A DNA stretch of 64,000 bases from BOG-931 sp963781725 (GTDB lineage Bacteria; Pseudomonadota; Alphaproteobacteria; Rhizobiales; Xanthobacteraceae). The position numbers and the translations under genes are program-made. Each line of letters begins with the position of its first letter. Position 1 is the stretch's first letter. This document shows positions 50,969-60,268 of this stretch, piece by piece. Below the pieces are notes generated by a model. That model was not told the DNA's origin and searched no databases. It saw nothing but the letters and a program-made list of their open reading frames with translations. The DNA is taken from assembly GCA_963781725.1 (NCBI GenBank), contig CAWAGV010000002.1, positions 3,162,001-3,226,000 of the forward strand, read 5' to 3'.

Positions 50969-51658
50969 TCAGCATATCACCTTGCCGCAGGCGTTGCTGG
51001 CATCAACCAGTGCCTGCAGGTGATAACGGCCGGGAAAGCCAAGAACCGCGACTTCGTCAATAATGAACGAGGGAGTGGCGGCGAGCCCGAGCGCATCGCC
51101 AAGCCGTACATGGGCCTTCATCTGCTCGGTGACTTCATCGCTGTCGCCGATCGCGGTCAGCTTTTTCTGATCCAGCCCGAGACCGCGCGCCACCGCCAAG
51201 GCGCGCAGACCATCGGTCGTGCCGCGCTGCGCGTAAATCTTGCGGTGAAAGGCGTAGAACTGCTGCGGCGTCCCAAGCTTTGCCACCGCAAGCTCGACCC
51301 GGCTCGCTGCAATCGACGGAATGCCGAGCACCGGGAAGGGCACCAACACCAGGCGAAGCTGCGGATCGAGATCGACCATGTCGGCGATGTCGGCCGACGC
51401 GATCCGGCAATACGGGCAATTGAGATCGTAGAATTCGACCAGTGTGGTCTTGCCGGCCGGATTGGCGGCCACCACCACCCCGGGCAATTGATCGATCGGC
51501 CCCGGCACCTTGACGGTGTGGTTGGCGACCGGGGTACCGTCATCGCCGGTCAGCGGGAATTCCACAACGGTCTGCGCAGAGCGGTCACGCTCCTGTGCCG
51601 GTGCTATTGCGGCGCAGGCGAGAAGACTGGCGGCGATTGCAAAAACTATTTTTTTCAT
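50969..51658 (-). CDS. DsbA-family thiol:disulfide oxidoreductase, exported
   Basis: 229 residues with signal peptide (MKKIVFAIAASLLACAAIAP). The thioredoxin fold carries the active site CPYC (FYDLNCPYC), a helical insertion, and the cis-Pro loop ATPSFIIDEVAVLGFPGRY. It forms or isomerises disulfides in the periplasm (DsbA/DsbG-like or BdbD-like). A pair of Cys near the end (ACGKVIC) is unusual and might form a second redox pair or disulfide. The ATG overlaps the stop of the ABC ATPase gene by 4 bases, so it is coupled to the peptide importer. Confidence 0.9.
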   Translation of the reverse strand: MKKIVFAIAASLLACAAIAPAQERDRSAQTVVEFPLTGDDGTPVANHTVKVPGPIDQLPGVVVAANPAGKTTLVEFYDLNCPYCRIASADIADMVDLDPQLRLVLVPFPVLGIPSIAASRVELAVAKLGTPQQFYAFHRKIYAQRGTTDGLRALAVARGLGLDQKKLTAIGDSDEVTEQMKAHVRLGDALGLAATPSFIIDEVAVLGFPGRYHLQALVDASNACGKVIC

Positions 51659-53286
51659 TGGGCGACGACACCTGTGGGAGCGGTTTCCAGATTGAACGCG
51701 GCGGCAAACAGCGCGCGCGTGTAGTCGGTCTTCGGGTTCTTGAACAGATCGGCGGCGTCACCGGCTTCCACGACCTTGCCCAGCCGCATCACCATGAGGC
51801 GGCTTGCCAGTGCAGCGACCACACGAAGGTCGTGTGAGATAAAAAGATAAGTGAGGTTGCGCCGCTTTTGCAGGTCCCGCAGCAGATCGACCATCTGCGC
51901 CTGGATCAGCATGTCGAGCGCGCTGGTCGGCTCGTCGAGCACGACAAAGGTCGGCTCCAGCACGATGGCCCGCGCCACCGCGATGCGCTGGCGCTGCCCG
52001 CCGGAAAATTCATGAGGAAAACGGAAGCGCGTTTCCGGATCGAGGCCGACGTCCTTGAGCGCCTGAATGACGCGGGCGTCGCGCTCGCTTTGCGGCATTT
52101 CGGGGTGATGGACGTTCAACCCTTCCTCGATGATTTCGGCCACCGAAAGCCGCGGCGATAGCGAGCCATACGGATCCTGGAACACGATTTGCATGTCGCG
52201 GCGGAACGGCCGCATCTGCTTGAAGCGCAGACCTTGCAGCTTGTTGCCCATGAAAACGATGGGGCCGTCGGATGAAATCAGCCGCAGGATCGCGAGCCCG
52301 AGCGTTGTCTTGCCGGAGCCGGATTCGCCCACGACCCCGAGTGTCTCGCCTTTGCGCAGCATGACGCTGATGCCGTCGACCGCCTTGATGTGGCCGACCA
52401 CCTTGCGCATCAAGCCGCGCTTGATCGGAAACCAGACCTTGAGGTCGTCGGTCTGGAGAACGACGGGTGCGTCGGGCCGTGGCGGCGCGGGGTCGGGCTT
52501 CGGTTCGGCGGCCAGCAGCGCGCGCGTATAGGGATGTTCCGGCGCGCCGAATACACGCTCGACGGCGCCTTGCTCGACGATCTTGCCTTCCTTCATCACG
52601 CAGACCCGGTCGGCGATCTTGCGCACGATGCCGAGGTCGTGGGTGATGAACAGAAGCGACATGCCGAGGCGCTTCTTGATGTCCTTAAGAAGCTCGATGA
52701 TCTGCGCCTGCACGGTAACGTCGAGCGCCGTGGTCGGTTCGTCGGCGATCAGCAAATCGGGCTCGTTGGCGAGCGCCATGGCGATCATGACGCGCTGGCG
52801 TTGTCCGCCGGAGAGCTGGTGCGGATAGGCGCCGAGCCGGCTTTCCGGATCCGGAATACCGACCTGGGTGAGCACTTCGATGATCCGCGCCCGCGCGGCG
52901 GCGCCGGTCAGGCCGCGATGCAGCAGCAGGATTTCGCCGATCTGCTTTTCGATGGTGTGCAGCGGATTGAGCGACGTCATCGGTTCCTGGAATACGATGG
53001 TGATGTCGTCACCGCGGACGCGGCGCATCTCGTGTTCGCCGAGCGGCAGGAAATCCTGGCCCTTAAAAACAATTGCGCCGGACGGATGGTGCGCGGCCGG
53101 ATAGGGCAGGAGCTTGAGGATCGACAGCGCCGTGGCCGATTTTCCGGAACCGGATTCGCCGACCAGTGCCACGGTCTCGCCCTTGCCGATGTCGAACGAC
53201 ACGCGATCGACAGCGAGCGTTTCCCGCCCGCCGGCGCGGAAGGCGACCGAGAGATCGCGGACGGAAAGCAGCGGTTCGGCGGTCAT
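51655..53286 (-). CDS. yejF: Peptide/oligopeptide ABC transporter, fused tandem ATPase (YejF-type)
   Basis: 543 residues from ATG 53286; the open frame to 53391 lies inside yejE. Two complete ATPase halves: Walker A GESGSGKSATALS and GESGSGKTTLGLA, signatures LSGGQRQRVMIAMA and FSGGQRQRIAVARA, and two LLIADEPTTALD/VVLDEPTSALD Walker B segments. OPP-type insertions (CVMKEGKIVEQG; NPKTDYTRALFAA) place it in the dipeptide/oligopeptide class. It powers the YejB-YejE permease for import of peptides, microcin-C-like compounds or murein fragments. Its start overlaps the yejE stop by 4 bases. Confidence 0.93.
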   Translation of the reverse strand: MTAEPLLSVRDLSVAFRAGGRETLAVDRVSFDIGKGETVALVGESGSGKSATALSILKLLPYPAAHHPSGAIVFKGQDFLPLGEHEMRRVRGDDITIVFQEPMTSLNPLHTIEKQIGEILLLHRGLTGAAARARIIEVLTQVGIPDPESRLGAYPHQLSGGQRQRVMIAMALANEPDLLIADEPTTALDVTVQAQIIELLKDIKKRLGMSLLFITHDLGIVRKIADRVCVMKEGKIVEQGAVERVFGAPEHPYTRALLAAEPKPDPAPPRPDAPVVLQTDDLKVWFPIKRGLMRKVVGHIKAVDGISVMLRKGETLGVVGESGSGKTTLGLAILRLISSDGPIVFMGNKLQGLRFKQMRPFRRDMQIVFQDPYGSLSPRLSVAEIIEEGLNVHHPEMPQSERDARVIQALKDVGLDPETRFRFPHEFSGGQRQRIAVARAIVLEPTFVVLDEPTSALDMLIQAQMVDLLRDLQKRRNLTYLFISHDLRVVAALASRLMVMRLGKVVEAGDAADLFKNPKTDYTRALFAAAFNLETAPTGVVAQ

Positions 53287-54479
53287 GCGAAGGTCTTCCG
53301 CGGATCGAAAGCGTCGCGCACCGCTTCGCCGATAAAGATCAGCAGCGACAGCATCATCGCGACCGTGAAGAAGCCGGCGAGGCCGAGCCATGGCGCCTGC
53401 ACATTGGCCTTGCCCTGCGACAGCAGTTCGCCGAGCGACGGCGATCCCGGCGGCAGGCCGAAGCCGAGGAAGTCGAGCGCTGTCAGCGTCATCACCGATC
53501 CCGACATGATGAACGGCAGGAATGTCATGGTTGCCACCATGGCGTTCGGCAGCAGATGGCGGAACATGATGACTCTGTTGGAAACGCCGAGCGCGCGCGC
53601 AGCCTGGATGTATTCGAAATTGCGGCCGCGCAGAAATTCGGCGCGAACCAGGCCGACCAGCCGGGTCCAGGAAAACAGCAGCAGGATGCCGAGCAGCACG
53701 AAGAATCCCGGCACCAGCACCGACGAGATGATCAGCAGCAGATAGAGCTCCGGCACCGACGTCCAGATTTCGAGGAAGCGTTGGAACAGCAGATCGGTCC
53801 AGCCGCCGAAATAGCCCTGCACCGCGCCGGCTGCGACGCCGATTACCGACGAGACGATCGTAAGCACGAGGCCGAACAGCACGGACTTGCGAAAGCCGTA
53901 GATCAGCCGCGCCAGCACGTCACGGCCCTGATCGTCGGTGCCGAGCCAGTTGTATTCAAGCGTGCCGCATTTGGCGTAGCCGTTCTTTTCAGCGAAGGCG
54001 CAGTCCTTGGCGTCGAGCATCCAGGTCGGCTTCGACGGAAACGCCGACGGCGGATTGTCGTTGATGGTGTTGTCGGAGAAGCGGATCGGAGCCCAAATTT
54101 CGGTGGCGTGGTGATCGGCGAGGAATTTCTGCAAATGTGGATCGCGGTAGTCGGCTGCCGTGCCAAGATCGTCGCCAAATTCGGTGTCGGGATAGGTGAC
54201 GAATACCGGGAAATAGTTCTTGCCGTCGTAGCGGATGAACAGCGGCTGATCGTTGGCGATGAATTCGGCAAACAGCGTGATCACGAACAGGATCATGAAG
54301 ATCCATAGCGACCAGTAACCGCGCCGATTGGCCGTGAAGTTGCGCCAGCGCCGTGCATTGAGCGACAGGAACTCTGCGCCTTGCGGCGGCGGAGGCGCGG
54401 CGATCGGTCCGGTGGGCTCGACGACCGGTGTCGACGCGGCCGATGAGACTCTCTGCTCGCCTGGAGTTTTGACGTCCAC
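53283..54479 (-). CDS. yejE: Peptide ABC transporter permease (YejE-type)
   Basis: 398 residues from the GTG at 54479. Reading on the minus strand, GGGAGG stands 6 bases before this GTG within the last codons of yejB; the longer frame to 54506 overlaps yejB by 26 bases. The N-terminus is a soluble stretch rich in Pro. Then comes the first helix (YWSLWIFMILFVITLFAEF), a long periplasmic domain (about 65-185), and five more helices including the binding-protein-dependent permease signature region (QAARALGVSNRVIMFRHLLPNAM). It forms the channel with YejB. Confidence 0.92.
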   Translation of the reverse strand: MDVKTPGEQRVSSAASTPVVEPTGPIAAPPPPQGAEFLSLNARRWRNFTANRRGYWSLWIFMILFVITLFAEFIANDQPLFIRYDGKNYFPVFVTYPDTEFGDDLGTAADYRDPHLQKFLADHHATEIWAPIRFSDNTINDNPPSAFPSKPTWMLDAKDCAFAEKNGYAKCGTLEYNWLGTDDQGRDVLARLIYGFRKSVLFGLVLTIVSSVIGVAAGAVQGYFGGWTDLLFQRFLEIWTSVPELYLLLIISSVLVPGFFVLLGILLLFSWTRLVGLVRAEFLRGRNFEYIQAARALGVSNRVIMFRHLLPNAMVATMTFLPFIMSGSVMTLTALDFLGFGLPPGSPSLGELLSQGKANVQAPWLGLAGFFTVAMMLSLLIFIGEAVRDAFDPRKTFA

Positions 54480-54480
54480 C

Positions 54481-55593
54481 TCAAACCTCCCGCGTCTCGA
54501 AATCAATGCGCGGGTCGATCCAGGTGTAGGTGAGATCGGAGATCAGGTTCACGACCAGGCCGAGGAGGGCGAAGATGTAGAGGTTGGCAAAAACCACCGG
54601 GTAGTCGCGGTTCAGCACGCTCTCGAAGCTGAGCAGGCCGAGCCCGTCGAGCGAGAAGATGGTTTCGATCAGCAGCGCGCCGGCGAAGAAGGCGCTGACA
54701 AAGGCGCTGGGAAACCCGGCGATGACCAACAGCATCGCGTTACGGAAAATGTGGCCGTACAGCACCTGCCGTTCCGAGCAGCCCTTGGCGCGTGCGGTGA
54801 GCACATATTGCTTGCGCAGTTCCTCGAGGAACGAGTTCTTGGTGAGCAGCGTCATGGTGGCAAACGCCGCAAGCCCCATCGACACGATCGGCAGTGCAAG
54901 GTGCCAGAAATAATCGAGAATCTGCTTCCACCACGGAAATTGCGACCAGCCGTCGGAGGTCAGTCCGCGCAGCGGGAAGATTTGCAGGAACGATCCGCCG
55001 GCAAACAGGATGATCAGCAGGATCGCGAACAGGAAGCCGGGAATGGCGTAGCCGACAATGATGATGCCGGAAGTCCAGACGTCGAACGGCGCGCCGTCCT
55101 TGACGGCTTTGCGGATGCCAAGCGGGATCGAGATCAAATACGATATCAGCGTCATCCAGATGCCGAGCGAGATCGAGACCGGCAGCTTCTCCTTGATGAG
55201 CTGGATCACGGTGACGTCGCGGAAATAGCTTTTGCCGAAATCAAAGCGCAGATAGTTGCCGAGCATGATGAAGAAGCGCTCGTAGGCCGGCTTGTCGAAG
55301 CCAAACTGCTTTTCCAGGCTCTTGATGAATTCGGGATCGAGGCCCTGCGCGCCGCGATATTTCGAATTGATGTCCATCTGTGCGCCGCTTTGCAGCGCGC
55401 CACGGTTGCCAAAATCGCCGCCGGCCGATCCGGAAATGCGCGAGGTCGCGCCGGTATCGGTTCCGGAGAGTTGCGCGATCACGCGTTCCACCGGCCCGCC
55501 GGGTGCGAATTGCACAACGGCGAACGACACCAGCATGATCCCGAAAATGGTAGGGACCATGAAAAGCAGGCGGCGGATAATGTATGCGGTCAT
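54481..55593 (-). CDS. yejB: Peptide ABC transporter permease (YejB-type)
   Basis: 370 residues. First helix (YIIRRLLFMVPTIFGIMLVSF) in the OppB style, a periplasmic loop of about 95 residues, then five helices with the EAA loop (YVLTARAKGCSERQVLYGHIFRNAM) that contacts the ATPase. It pairs with YejE. It starts 104 bases after the binding-protein gene, and that gap holds a palindromic hairpin (55669-55687). Confidence 0.93.
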   Translation of the reverse strand: MTAYIIRRLLFMVPTIFGIMLVSFAVVQFAPGGPVERVIAQLSGTDTGATSRISGSAGGDFGNRGALQSGAQMDINSKYRGAQGLDPEFIKSLEKQFGFDKPAYERFFIMLGNYLRFDFGKSYFRDVTVIQLIKEKLPVSISLGIWMTLISYLISIPLGIRKAVKDGAPFDVWTSGIIIVGYAIPGFLFAILLIILFAGGSFLQIFPLRGLTSDGWSQFPWWKQILDYFWHLALPIVSMGLAAFATMTLLTKNSFLEELRKQYVLTARAKGCSERQVLYGHIFRNAMLLVIAGFPSAFVSAFFAGALLIETIFSLDGLGLLSFESVLNRDYPVVFANLYIFALLGLVVNLISDLTYTWIDPRIDFETREV

Positions 55594-55604
55594 CTATTCA
55601 GCGT

Positions 55605-55692
55605 TGTCATGCCCGGAATCGTGCCGAGCACCCGTGTTATGGCATAGCGGCAAGATAAAGACGCGGATGGCCGGAACAAGTCCGGCCACGCC
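55605..55692. repeat. REP-like palindromic element between the binding-protein and permease genes
   Basis: The core is a perfect hairpin at 55669-55687: GGCCGGA, loop ACAAG, TCCGGCC. It is flanked by GTCATGCCCGGAATCGTG at 55605 and ACGCGGATGG, the wording of the GGCC-rich dispersed palindromes common in Bradyrhizobium and relatives. It sits between yejA2 and yejB on the operon strand, a position where REP hairpins can stabilise upstream mRNA. Confidence 0.7.
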
Positions 55693-55697
55693 CACGG

Positions 55698-57563
55698 TTA
55701 GCCTTTTCGGTCAATTTTCGCGGCCTTGTCGGCGTCGTACCACCAGGTCTCCGGAATGCCGCGAAAGTAACGCGGTTGCGCCGGCGGATGCCCGAACACA
55801 TCCCAATAGGCGATCCAGTGCGACGCTTTGTACCACTGCGGAATCCAATAGCGTCCGGAGCGGACAACGCGGTCAAGCGCGCGGCAGGCCGTGGTCAGCG
55901 CCGGTCGGGTTTTGGCGGCGATAATGACGTCGATCAACGCATCGACGGCAGGATTGGCGATGCCGGCGAGATTGTTCGAGCCCTTGAGCGCCGCAGCTTG
56001 CGAGGAAAAATACGAACGCAACGAATCGCCGGGTGTCGCGGAGAAGCTGAAGCGATCGATGGTGATATCGTAGTCGAAACCATCGCGCCGGGCCTGATAC
56101 TGCACCGGATCGACCACGCGCAGCGTGGCGTCGATGCCGAGCGTGGCGAGGTTGCGGATGAACGGCATGTGGTGCGGTTCGAAAGACTGTTCGTCGAACA
56201 GGAACTCGATAGTGATCGGTTCGCCGCTCGGCAGCGTGCGCTTGCCGTCCTTGAGCATGCAGCCGGCGTCCTTCAGCAGTTGCGCGGCTTTGCGTAGCTG
56301 CTCCCGGTTCTGCCCTGCGCCGTCCGATACCGGCGGCACATAAGGCGCACCGAACACGTCGGCGGGCAGCTTGTCGCGAAACGGTTCAAGCAGCGCCACC
56401 TCGTCGGCGCTCGGCGGTCCCTCGGCCATCATGTCGGAATTCTGGAACACCGAGACCGTGCGCTGGTAGGCGCCGTACATGACGGTTTTGTTGGTCCACT
56501 CGAAATCGAAGGCGCCGATCAGCGCTTCGCGCAGCCGCGGATCGGAGAATTTCGGCCGTCGCGTATTGATGAACCAGCCTTGGGCGCCGGACGGCGTATC
56601 GTCGGGAATCGTGTCGCGCTTGACCCTGCCGTCCTTGATGGCCGGAAAATCGTAGCGCATCGCCCAGATGCGCGACGTGAATTCCTCGCGGAACAGATAA
56701 TTTTGCGCAGTGAAGCCTTCGAAGGCGACATCGCGATCGCGATAATATTCGAAGCGGACGGTGTCGAAATTGTTCTGGCCACGCGCCACCGGAAGGTCGG
56801 CGCCCCACCAGTCTTTCACCCGCGCATATTCGATGAACCGGCCGGGCTCGAAGCGCCCGACCTTGTAGGCGCCGGAGCCCAGCGGTATGTCCAGCGTCGA
56901 TTCCTCGAACGCCTTCGACGCGTAATAGTTGCGGGAAAAGATCGGCAACCCGGCAACCAGAAGCGGTACATCGCGCGCGCGTTTCGGCGCGAATGTTGCG
57001 GTGACGCTGCGGTCGTTGTTTGCCTTGGCGCCGGCGAAATCGCGGAGCGACTGGGCGATGATCGGGTGGCCCTTTTCCTTCAAGGTGTTCAGCGAGAATG
57101 CAACATCGTGGGCGGTGAGCGGCGTGCCGTCATGAAATTTGGCCTGCGGCCGGATGAGGAATTCGTAAGTCAGCCCGTCGGCGGAGCGACGCACTTTTTC
57201 CGCGGCCAGGCCGTACATCGCGTCGGGCTCGTCACCCGAGCGCACCATCAGCGCGGCAAAGGTCAGCTCCATGCCCTGCGCGGCATCGCCTTTGAGGATG
57301 TAGCTGTTCAGGGAATTGAAGGTGAGGAAATTCTGGTTGAATTGCCGGTCGGGACCGATCTGCGAAAACTGTCCGCCCTTCGGCGCATCGGGATTGACGT
57401 AACTGAAGTGCTTGAAGTCGGGCGGATAGGCGAGGTCGCCAAATGCCGACAGACCGTGAGCTTCGATGGTGTCGTCGGCGTATACGCGGGATTTCGGGAG
57501 CGCCAACGCGACGGCACCTCCGCCGGTGAGTGCAAGCACGCGCCGGCGCGTCGGTAAGCTCAC
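55698..57563 (-). CDS. Extracellular solute-binding protein, YejA-type (second of two)
   Basis: 621 residues from the GTG at 57563, which overlaps the stop of the upstream paralogue by 4 bases (GTGA); the frame runs on to 57875 but only as overlap. A leader follows (SLPTRRRVLALTGGGAVALA). The protein has the SBP_bac_5 fold: HGLSAFGDLAYPPDFKHFSY at the start, PQAKFHDGTPLTAHDVAFSL in the middle, and SFSATPGDSLRSYFSSQAA and NPAVDALIDVIIAA near the C-terminus. It captures peptides or related ligands in the periplasm for the YejBEF importer encoded after the hairpin. Confidence 0.92.
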   Translation of the reverse strand: MSLPTRRRVLALTGGGAVALALPKSRVYADDTIEAHGLSAFGDLAYPPDFKHFSYVNPDAPKGGQFSQIGPDRQFNQNFLTFNSLNSYILKGDAAQGMELTFAALMVRSGDEPDAMYGLAAEKVRRSADGLTYEFLIRPQAKFHDGTPLTAHDVAFSLNTLKEKGHPIIAQSLRDFAGAKANNDRSVTATFAPKRARDVPLLVAGLPIFSRNYYASKAFEESTLDIPLGSGAYKVGRFEPGRFIEYARVKDWWGADLPVARGQNNFDTVRFEYYRDRDVAFEGFTAQNYLFREEFTSRIWAMRYDFPAIKDGRVKRDTIPDDTPSGAQGWFINTRRPKFSDPRLREALIGAFDFEWTNKTVMYGAYQRTVSVFQNSDMMAEGPPSADEVALLEPFRDKLPADVFGAPYVPPVSDGAGQNREQLRKAAQLLKDAGCMLKDGKRTLPSGEPITIEFLFDEQSFEPHHMPFIRNLATLGIDATLRVVDPVQYQARRDGFDYDITIDRFSFSATPGDSLRSYFSSQAAALKGSNNLAGIANPAVDALIDVIIAAKTRPALTTACRALDRVVRSGRYWIPQWYKASHWIAYWDVFGHPPAQPRYFRGIPETWWYDADKAAKIDRKG

Positions 57564-59449
57564 GATTTGGATCCGGTCTTGGCGGCCTTCTCGGCGTCCC
57601 ACCACCATACATTCGGAAAAGCCGACGCGCCGTATTTCGGCATGTTCTCCGGCCGGCCGAAGCGATCCCAGCGGGCGCTGCGCACCTTGCCGTAAGTCCA
57701 TTGCGGGACGACGTAGTTGTTCCACAACAGCACGCGGTCGAGGGCGTGGGTGGCGGCGATTAGATCGTCGCGGCTTTTTGCAAAGATTACCGCGTCGATC
57801 ATCGCATCGACCGCGGGATTCTTGATGCCGATCAGATTGAAAGAGCCGGGCTGATCGGCGGCCTGCGAGCCCCAATAACCGCGTTGCTCGTTGCCTGGCG
57901 AGAGGGACTCACCCCAAGAGTTGATGATGATGTCGAAATCCCAACCGCGGAGCCTATTCTCGTATTGCGCGCTATCAACGATAGTCCGCACCGAAACGGT
58001 AATGCCGAGCCGGTCGAGCGACGGTTTATAGAACAGGAACACGCGCTCAAAAGTTGGATCGTTGGCCAAAAATTCCACGGTGAAAGGCGCCGCGGTTTTG
58101 GAATCGACCATCTTTTGATTGCGAATCTCGTATCCGGCTTCCTTGAACAGGCGGATTGCTTCCCGCAGATTATTGCGCACGGCCTCCGGGTTACCGCCCA
58201 CCGGATTGGTATAAGGCGCCGTGAACAATTCGGGTGGGACCTTGTCGCGCACAGTCTCAAGCAATTCGAGCTCGCGGCCGGACGGGACGCCGCTGCAAGC
58301 CAGCTCGGTGCCCTGAAAGTAGCTGGCAACGCGCGTGTACTGGCCGTAGAAAATCTGCCGGTTCATCTCCTCGAAGTCGAATGCGTAATTGAAAGCGCGG
58401 CGGACTCGCGGATCCTGAAATTTCGAACGGCGGATATTGAATACAAACGCTTGCATCATGCCGGAACTTTTGATCAGAAATTCCTCCAGCACGACGCGCT
58501 TTTCGGTCACGGCAGGAAAATCGTAAGCCGTCGCCCAGTTCTTGGCACTGCTCTCTGTGCGCCAATCGACGACGTCGCCTTTGAAGGCTTCCAGCGCGAC
58601 CGTAGTGTCGCGAAAATATTCGTACCGCAGCGTGTCGAAATTGTTGACGCCGACATTGACGTTGAGCGTCTTGCCCCAATAGTCAGGCACGCGCTCGTAA
58701 ACGAGCGAACGGCCCGGAGAGAATTCCTTCAGGCGGTAAGCGGCGCTGCCGAGCGGCAGCTCAAGCGTAGTCTCGCCGATGTTGCGTTTTTTGCCGTTCG
58801 CATCGGTGCCTTCCCACCAAGCCTTCGGCAGGATGGTGAGTTCGCCGACGATTTGCGGCAGCTCACGGTTACCCGCCGCAGCGAAGCTGAAGGTGACCTC
58901 GCGGTCGCCGGTCTTTTCGACCTTAGCCACGTGACGATAGTAGGCGGCGAGCTGTGGGCTATATTTCTTGAAGGCTTCGAAGGAAAAAATCACATCGTCG
59001 GGCGTGATCGCCGAGCCGTCGTGCCATTTCGCTTCGGCACGCAGTTTGTAAGAGGCTGACGAGTAATCGTCCGGATAACTCACAGCTTCCGCGATCAGTC
59101 CGTACCCGCTCGTGACCTCGTCAAGGGCTGACTCGAGCAGTCTTTCGTAGATCAAGCCAATGCTGCCGGCGAGCGCGCCTTTGACGCCGGAGACTACGAT
59201 ATTGAAATTATCGAAGGTGCCGATCGAGATTTGCCGGGCCATTCCGGCTTTGGGCGCAGCGGCATTGACGTAGTCGAAATGGGCAAAGCCGGGCGGATAT
59301 TTCAGGTCGCCGAACAGCGACAGGCCGTGCCGCCAGTTCTGCGGCGGAGCGGCGCCTTGCGCCTGTGCGGAGCGGATCCAGTTAGGGAAGGGAAGTGCGC
59401 GTGCAGCAAGCGCGAATAGAGCTGTCTGTAAAAGCGATCGTCGATTCAC
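57560..59449 (-). CDS. Extracellular solute-binding protein, YejA-type (first of two)
   Basis: 629 residues from GTG 59449, with GGAG 6 bases before it; a TTG 12 bases upstream is the alternative. It carries a leader (NRRSLLQTALFALAARALPF) and the SBP_bac_5 fold with the same landmarks as the next gene (HGLSLFGDLKYPPGFAHFDY; AEAKWHDGSAITPDDVIFSF; NPAVDAMIDAVIFAKS). The two proteins are clear paralogues by eye, arranged head-to-tail with a 4-base overlap, and probably serve one permease with different ligands. It is the first gene of the importer operon. Confidence 0.92.
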   Translation of the reverse strand: MNRRSLLQTALFALAARALPFPNWIRSAQAQGAAPPQNWRHGLSLFGDLKYPPGFAHFDYVNAAAPKAGMARQISIGTFDNFNIVVSGVKGALAGSIGLIYERLLESALDEVTSGYGLIAEAVSYPDDYSSASYKLRAEAKWHDGSAITPDDVIFSFEAFKKYSPQLAAYYRHVAKVEKTGDREVTFSFAAAGNRELPQIVGELTILPKAWWEGTDANGKKRNIGETTLELPLGSAAYRLKEFSPGRSLVYERVPDYWGKTLNVNVGVNNFDTLRYEYFRDTTVALEAFKGDVVDWRTESSAKNWATAYDFPAVTEKRVVLEEFLIKSSGMMQAFVFNIRRSKFQDPRVRRAFNYAFDFEEMNRQIFYGQYTRVASYFQGTELACSGVPSGRELELLETVRDKVPPELFTAPYTNPVGGNPEAVRNNLREAIRLFKEAGYEIRNQKMVDSKTAAPFTVEFLANDPTFERVFLFYKPSLDRLGITVSVRTIVDSAQYENRLRGWDFDIIINSWGESLSPGNEQRGYWGSQAADQPGSFNLIGIKNPAVDAMIDAVIFAKSRDDLIAATHALDRVLLWNNYVVPQWTYGKVRSARWDRFGRPENMPKYGASAFPNVWWWDAEKAAKTGSKS

Positions 59450-59596
59450 CGGGCGCTCCAAATAATTTCGGAAAACGCAAACTTACCGGTGATTATGTGG
59501 TTTCCAATTGCGGCGCCAGCGTGCCCGGCACGCGCCGCGACCAAATAGCGTTCACATCCGCGTGCTTGGGTTGCCGGGCAATCCCCGGCAACGTGG

Positions 59597-60181
59597 TTAC
59601 TTTTGCCCGGCAGGCTGACCGCCGCCCGCGGGGGCTGCGTCTGCGGCCGTAGGCAGCGGCTGCGGGCTGTCGGAATTGGAATTGAGATAGGCGATGATAT
59701 TGGCGCGCTGTTTGTCGCTCGGCACGCCACCGAACGTCATCAGCGTCCCCGGGACGTCGCTGCGTGGATTGAACAGCCACTTGTTCAGCGCATCGAATGT
59801 CCAGCTGCCCCCTACGGCCTTCAGCGGCGCCGAATAGTTGAAACCTGCTTCCGAGGCGATCTGCCGTCCGACCACGCCATAAAGGTCCGGCCCGACCTTG
59901 TTGCCCTGACCCTTGCCGAAGTTGTGACAGGTCAAGCAGACCTTGGCGTCGGACTGGCCCTGCTGGGCCGAAGCGCTGGCCAGCAACTGCGTGATCGGCA
60001 CCGCTGCGGGGGCTGCTGCACCCCCCGGGGCCGGCTGCTCTTGCTTGACCTCGATCACGTAACCGGGCTTGGCGGGCACTGTCGGGGTAAAGATCGCCCC
60101 CGAGGCGATATGCATGGCAACCAGAAACAGGCAGGTTCCCAGCACAGCGCCGAGAACTTTATTGAGTTCGAACGAGTTCAT
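59597..60181 (-). CDS. cycM: Membrane-anchored c-type cytochrome (CycM/c552-like)
   Basis: 194 residues from ATG 60181 (MNSFELNKVLGAVLGTCLFL); upstream in-frame codons reach 60367 without a leader. An N-terminal helix (about 8-30) anchors it in the inner membrane, a Pro/Ala-rich linker follows, then one class I heme domain: heme site CLTCH (VCLTCHNFGKGQGNKVGPDL) and axial Met in GTLMTFGG, with YLNSNSD at the end. It shuttles electrons between the bc1 complex and oxidases, like CycM of Bradyrhizobium. It is divergent from kdsB, an arrangement I know from that group. The C-terminal Pro/Ala tail (AADAAPAGGGQPAGQK) is low complexity. Confidence 0.88.
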   Translation of the reverse strand: MNSFELNKVLGAVLGTCLFLVAMHIASGAIFTPTVPAKPGYVIEVKQEQPAPGGAAAPAAVPITQLLASASAQQGQSDAKVCLTCHNFGKGQGNKVGPDLYGVVGRQIASEAGFNYSAPLKAVGGSWTFDALNKWLFNPRSDVPGTLMTFGGVPSDKQRANIIAYLNSNSDSPQPLPTAADAAPAGGGQPAGQK

Positions 60182-60268
60182 CGGGACATGGCTCCGAGGC
60201 CGGCTAGGTGGGCGCCGCACAAATAGCCGGTTTGCCGCGCGTCTTGCAACACGTATAAGCCGCTTTCC

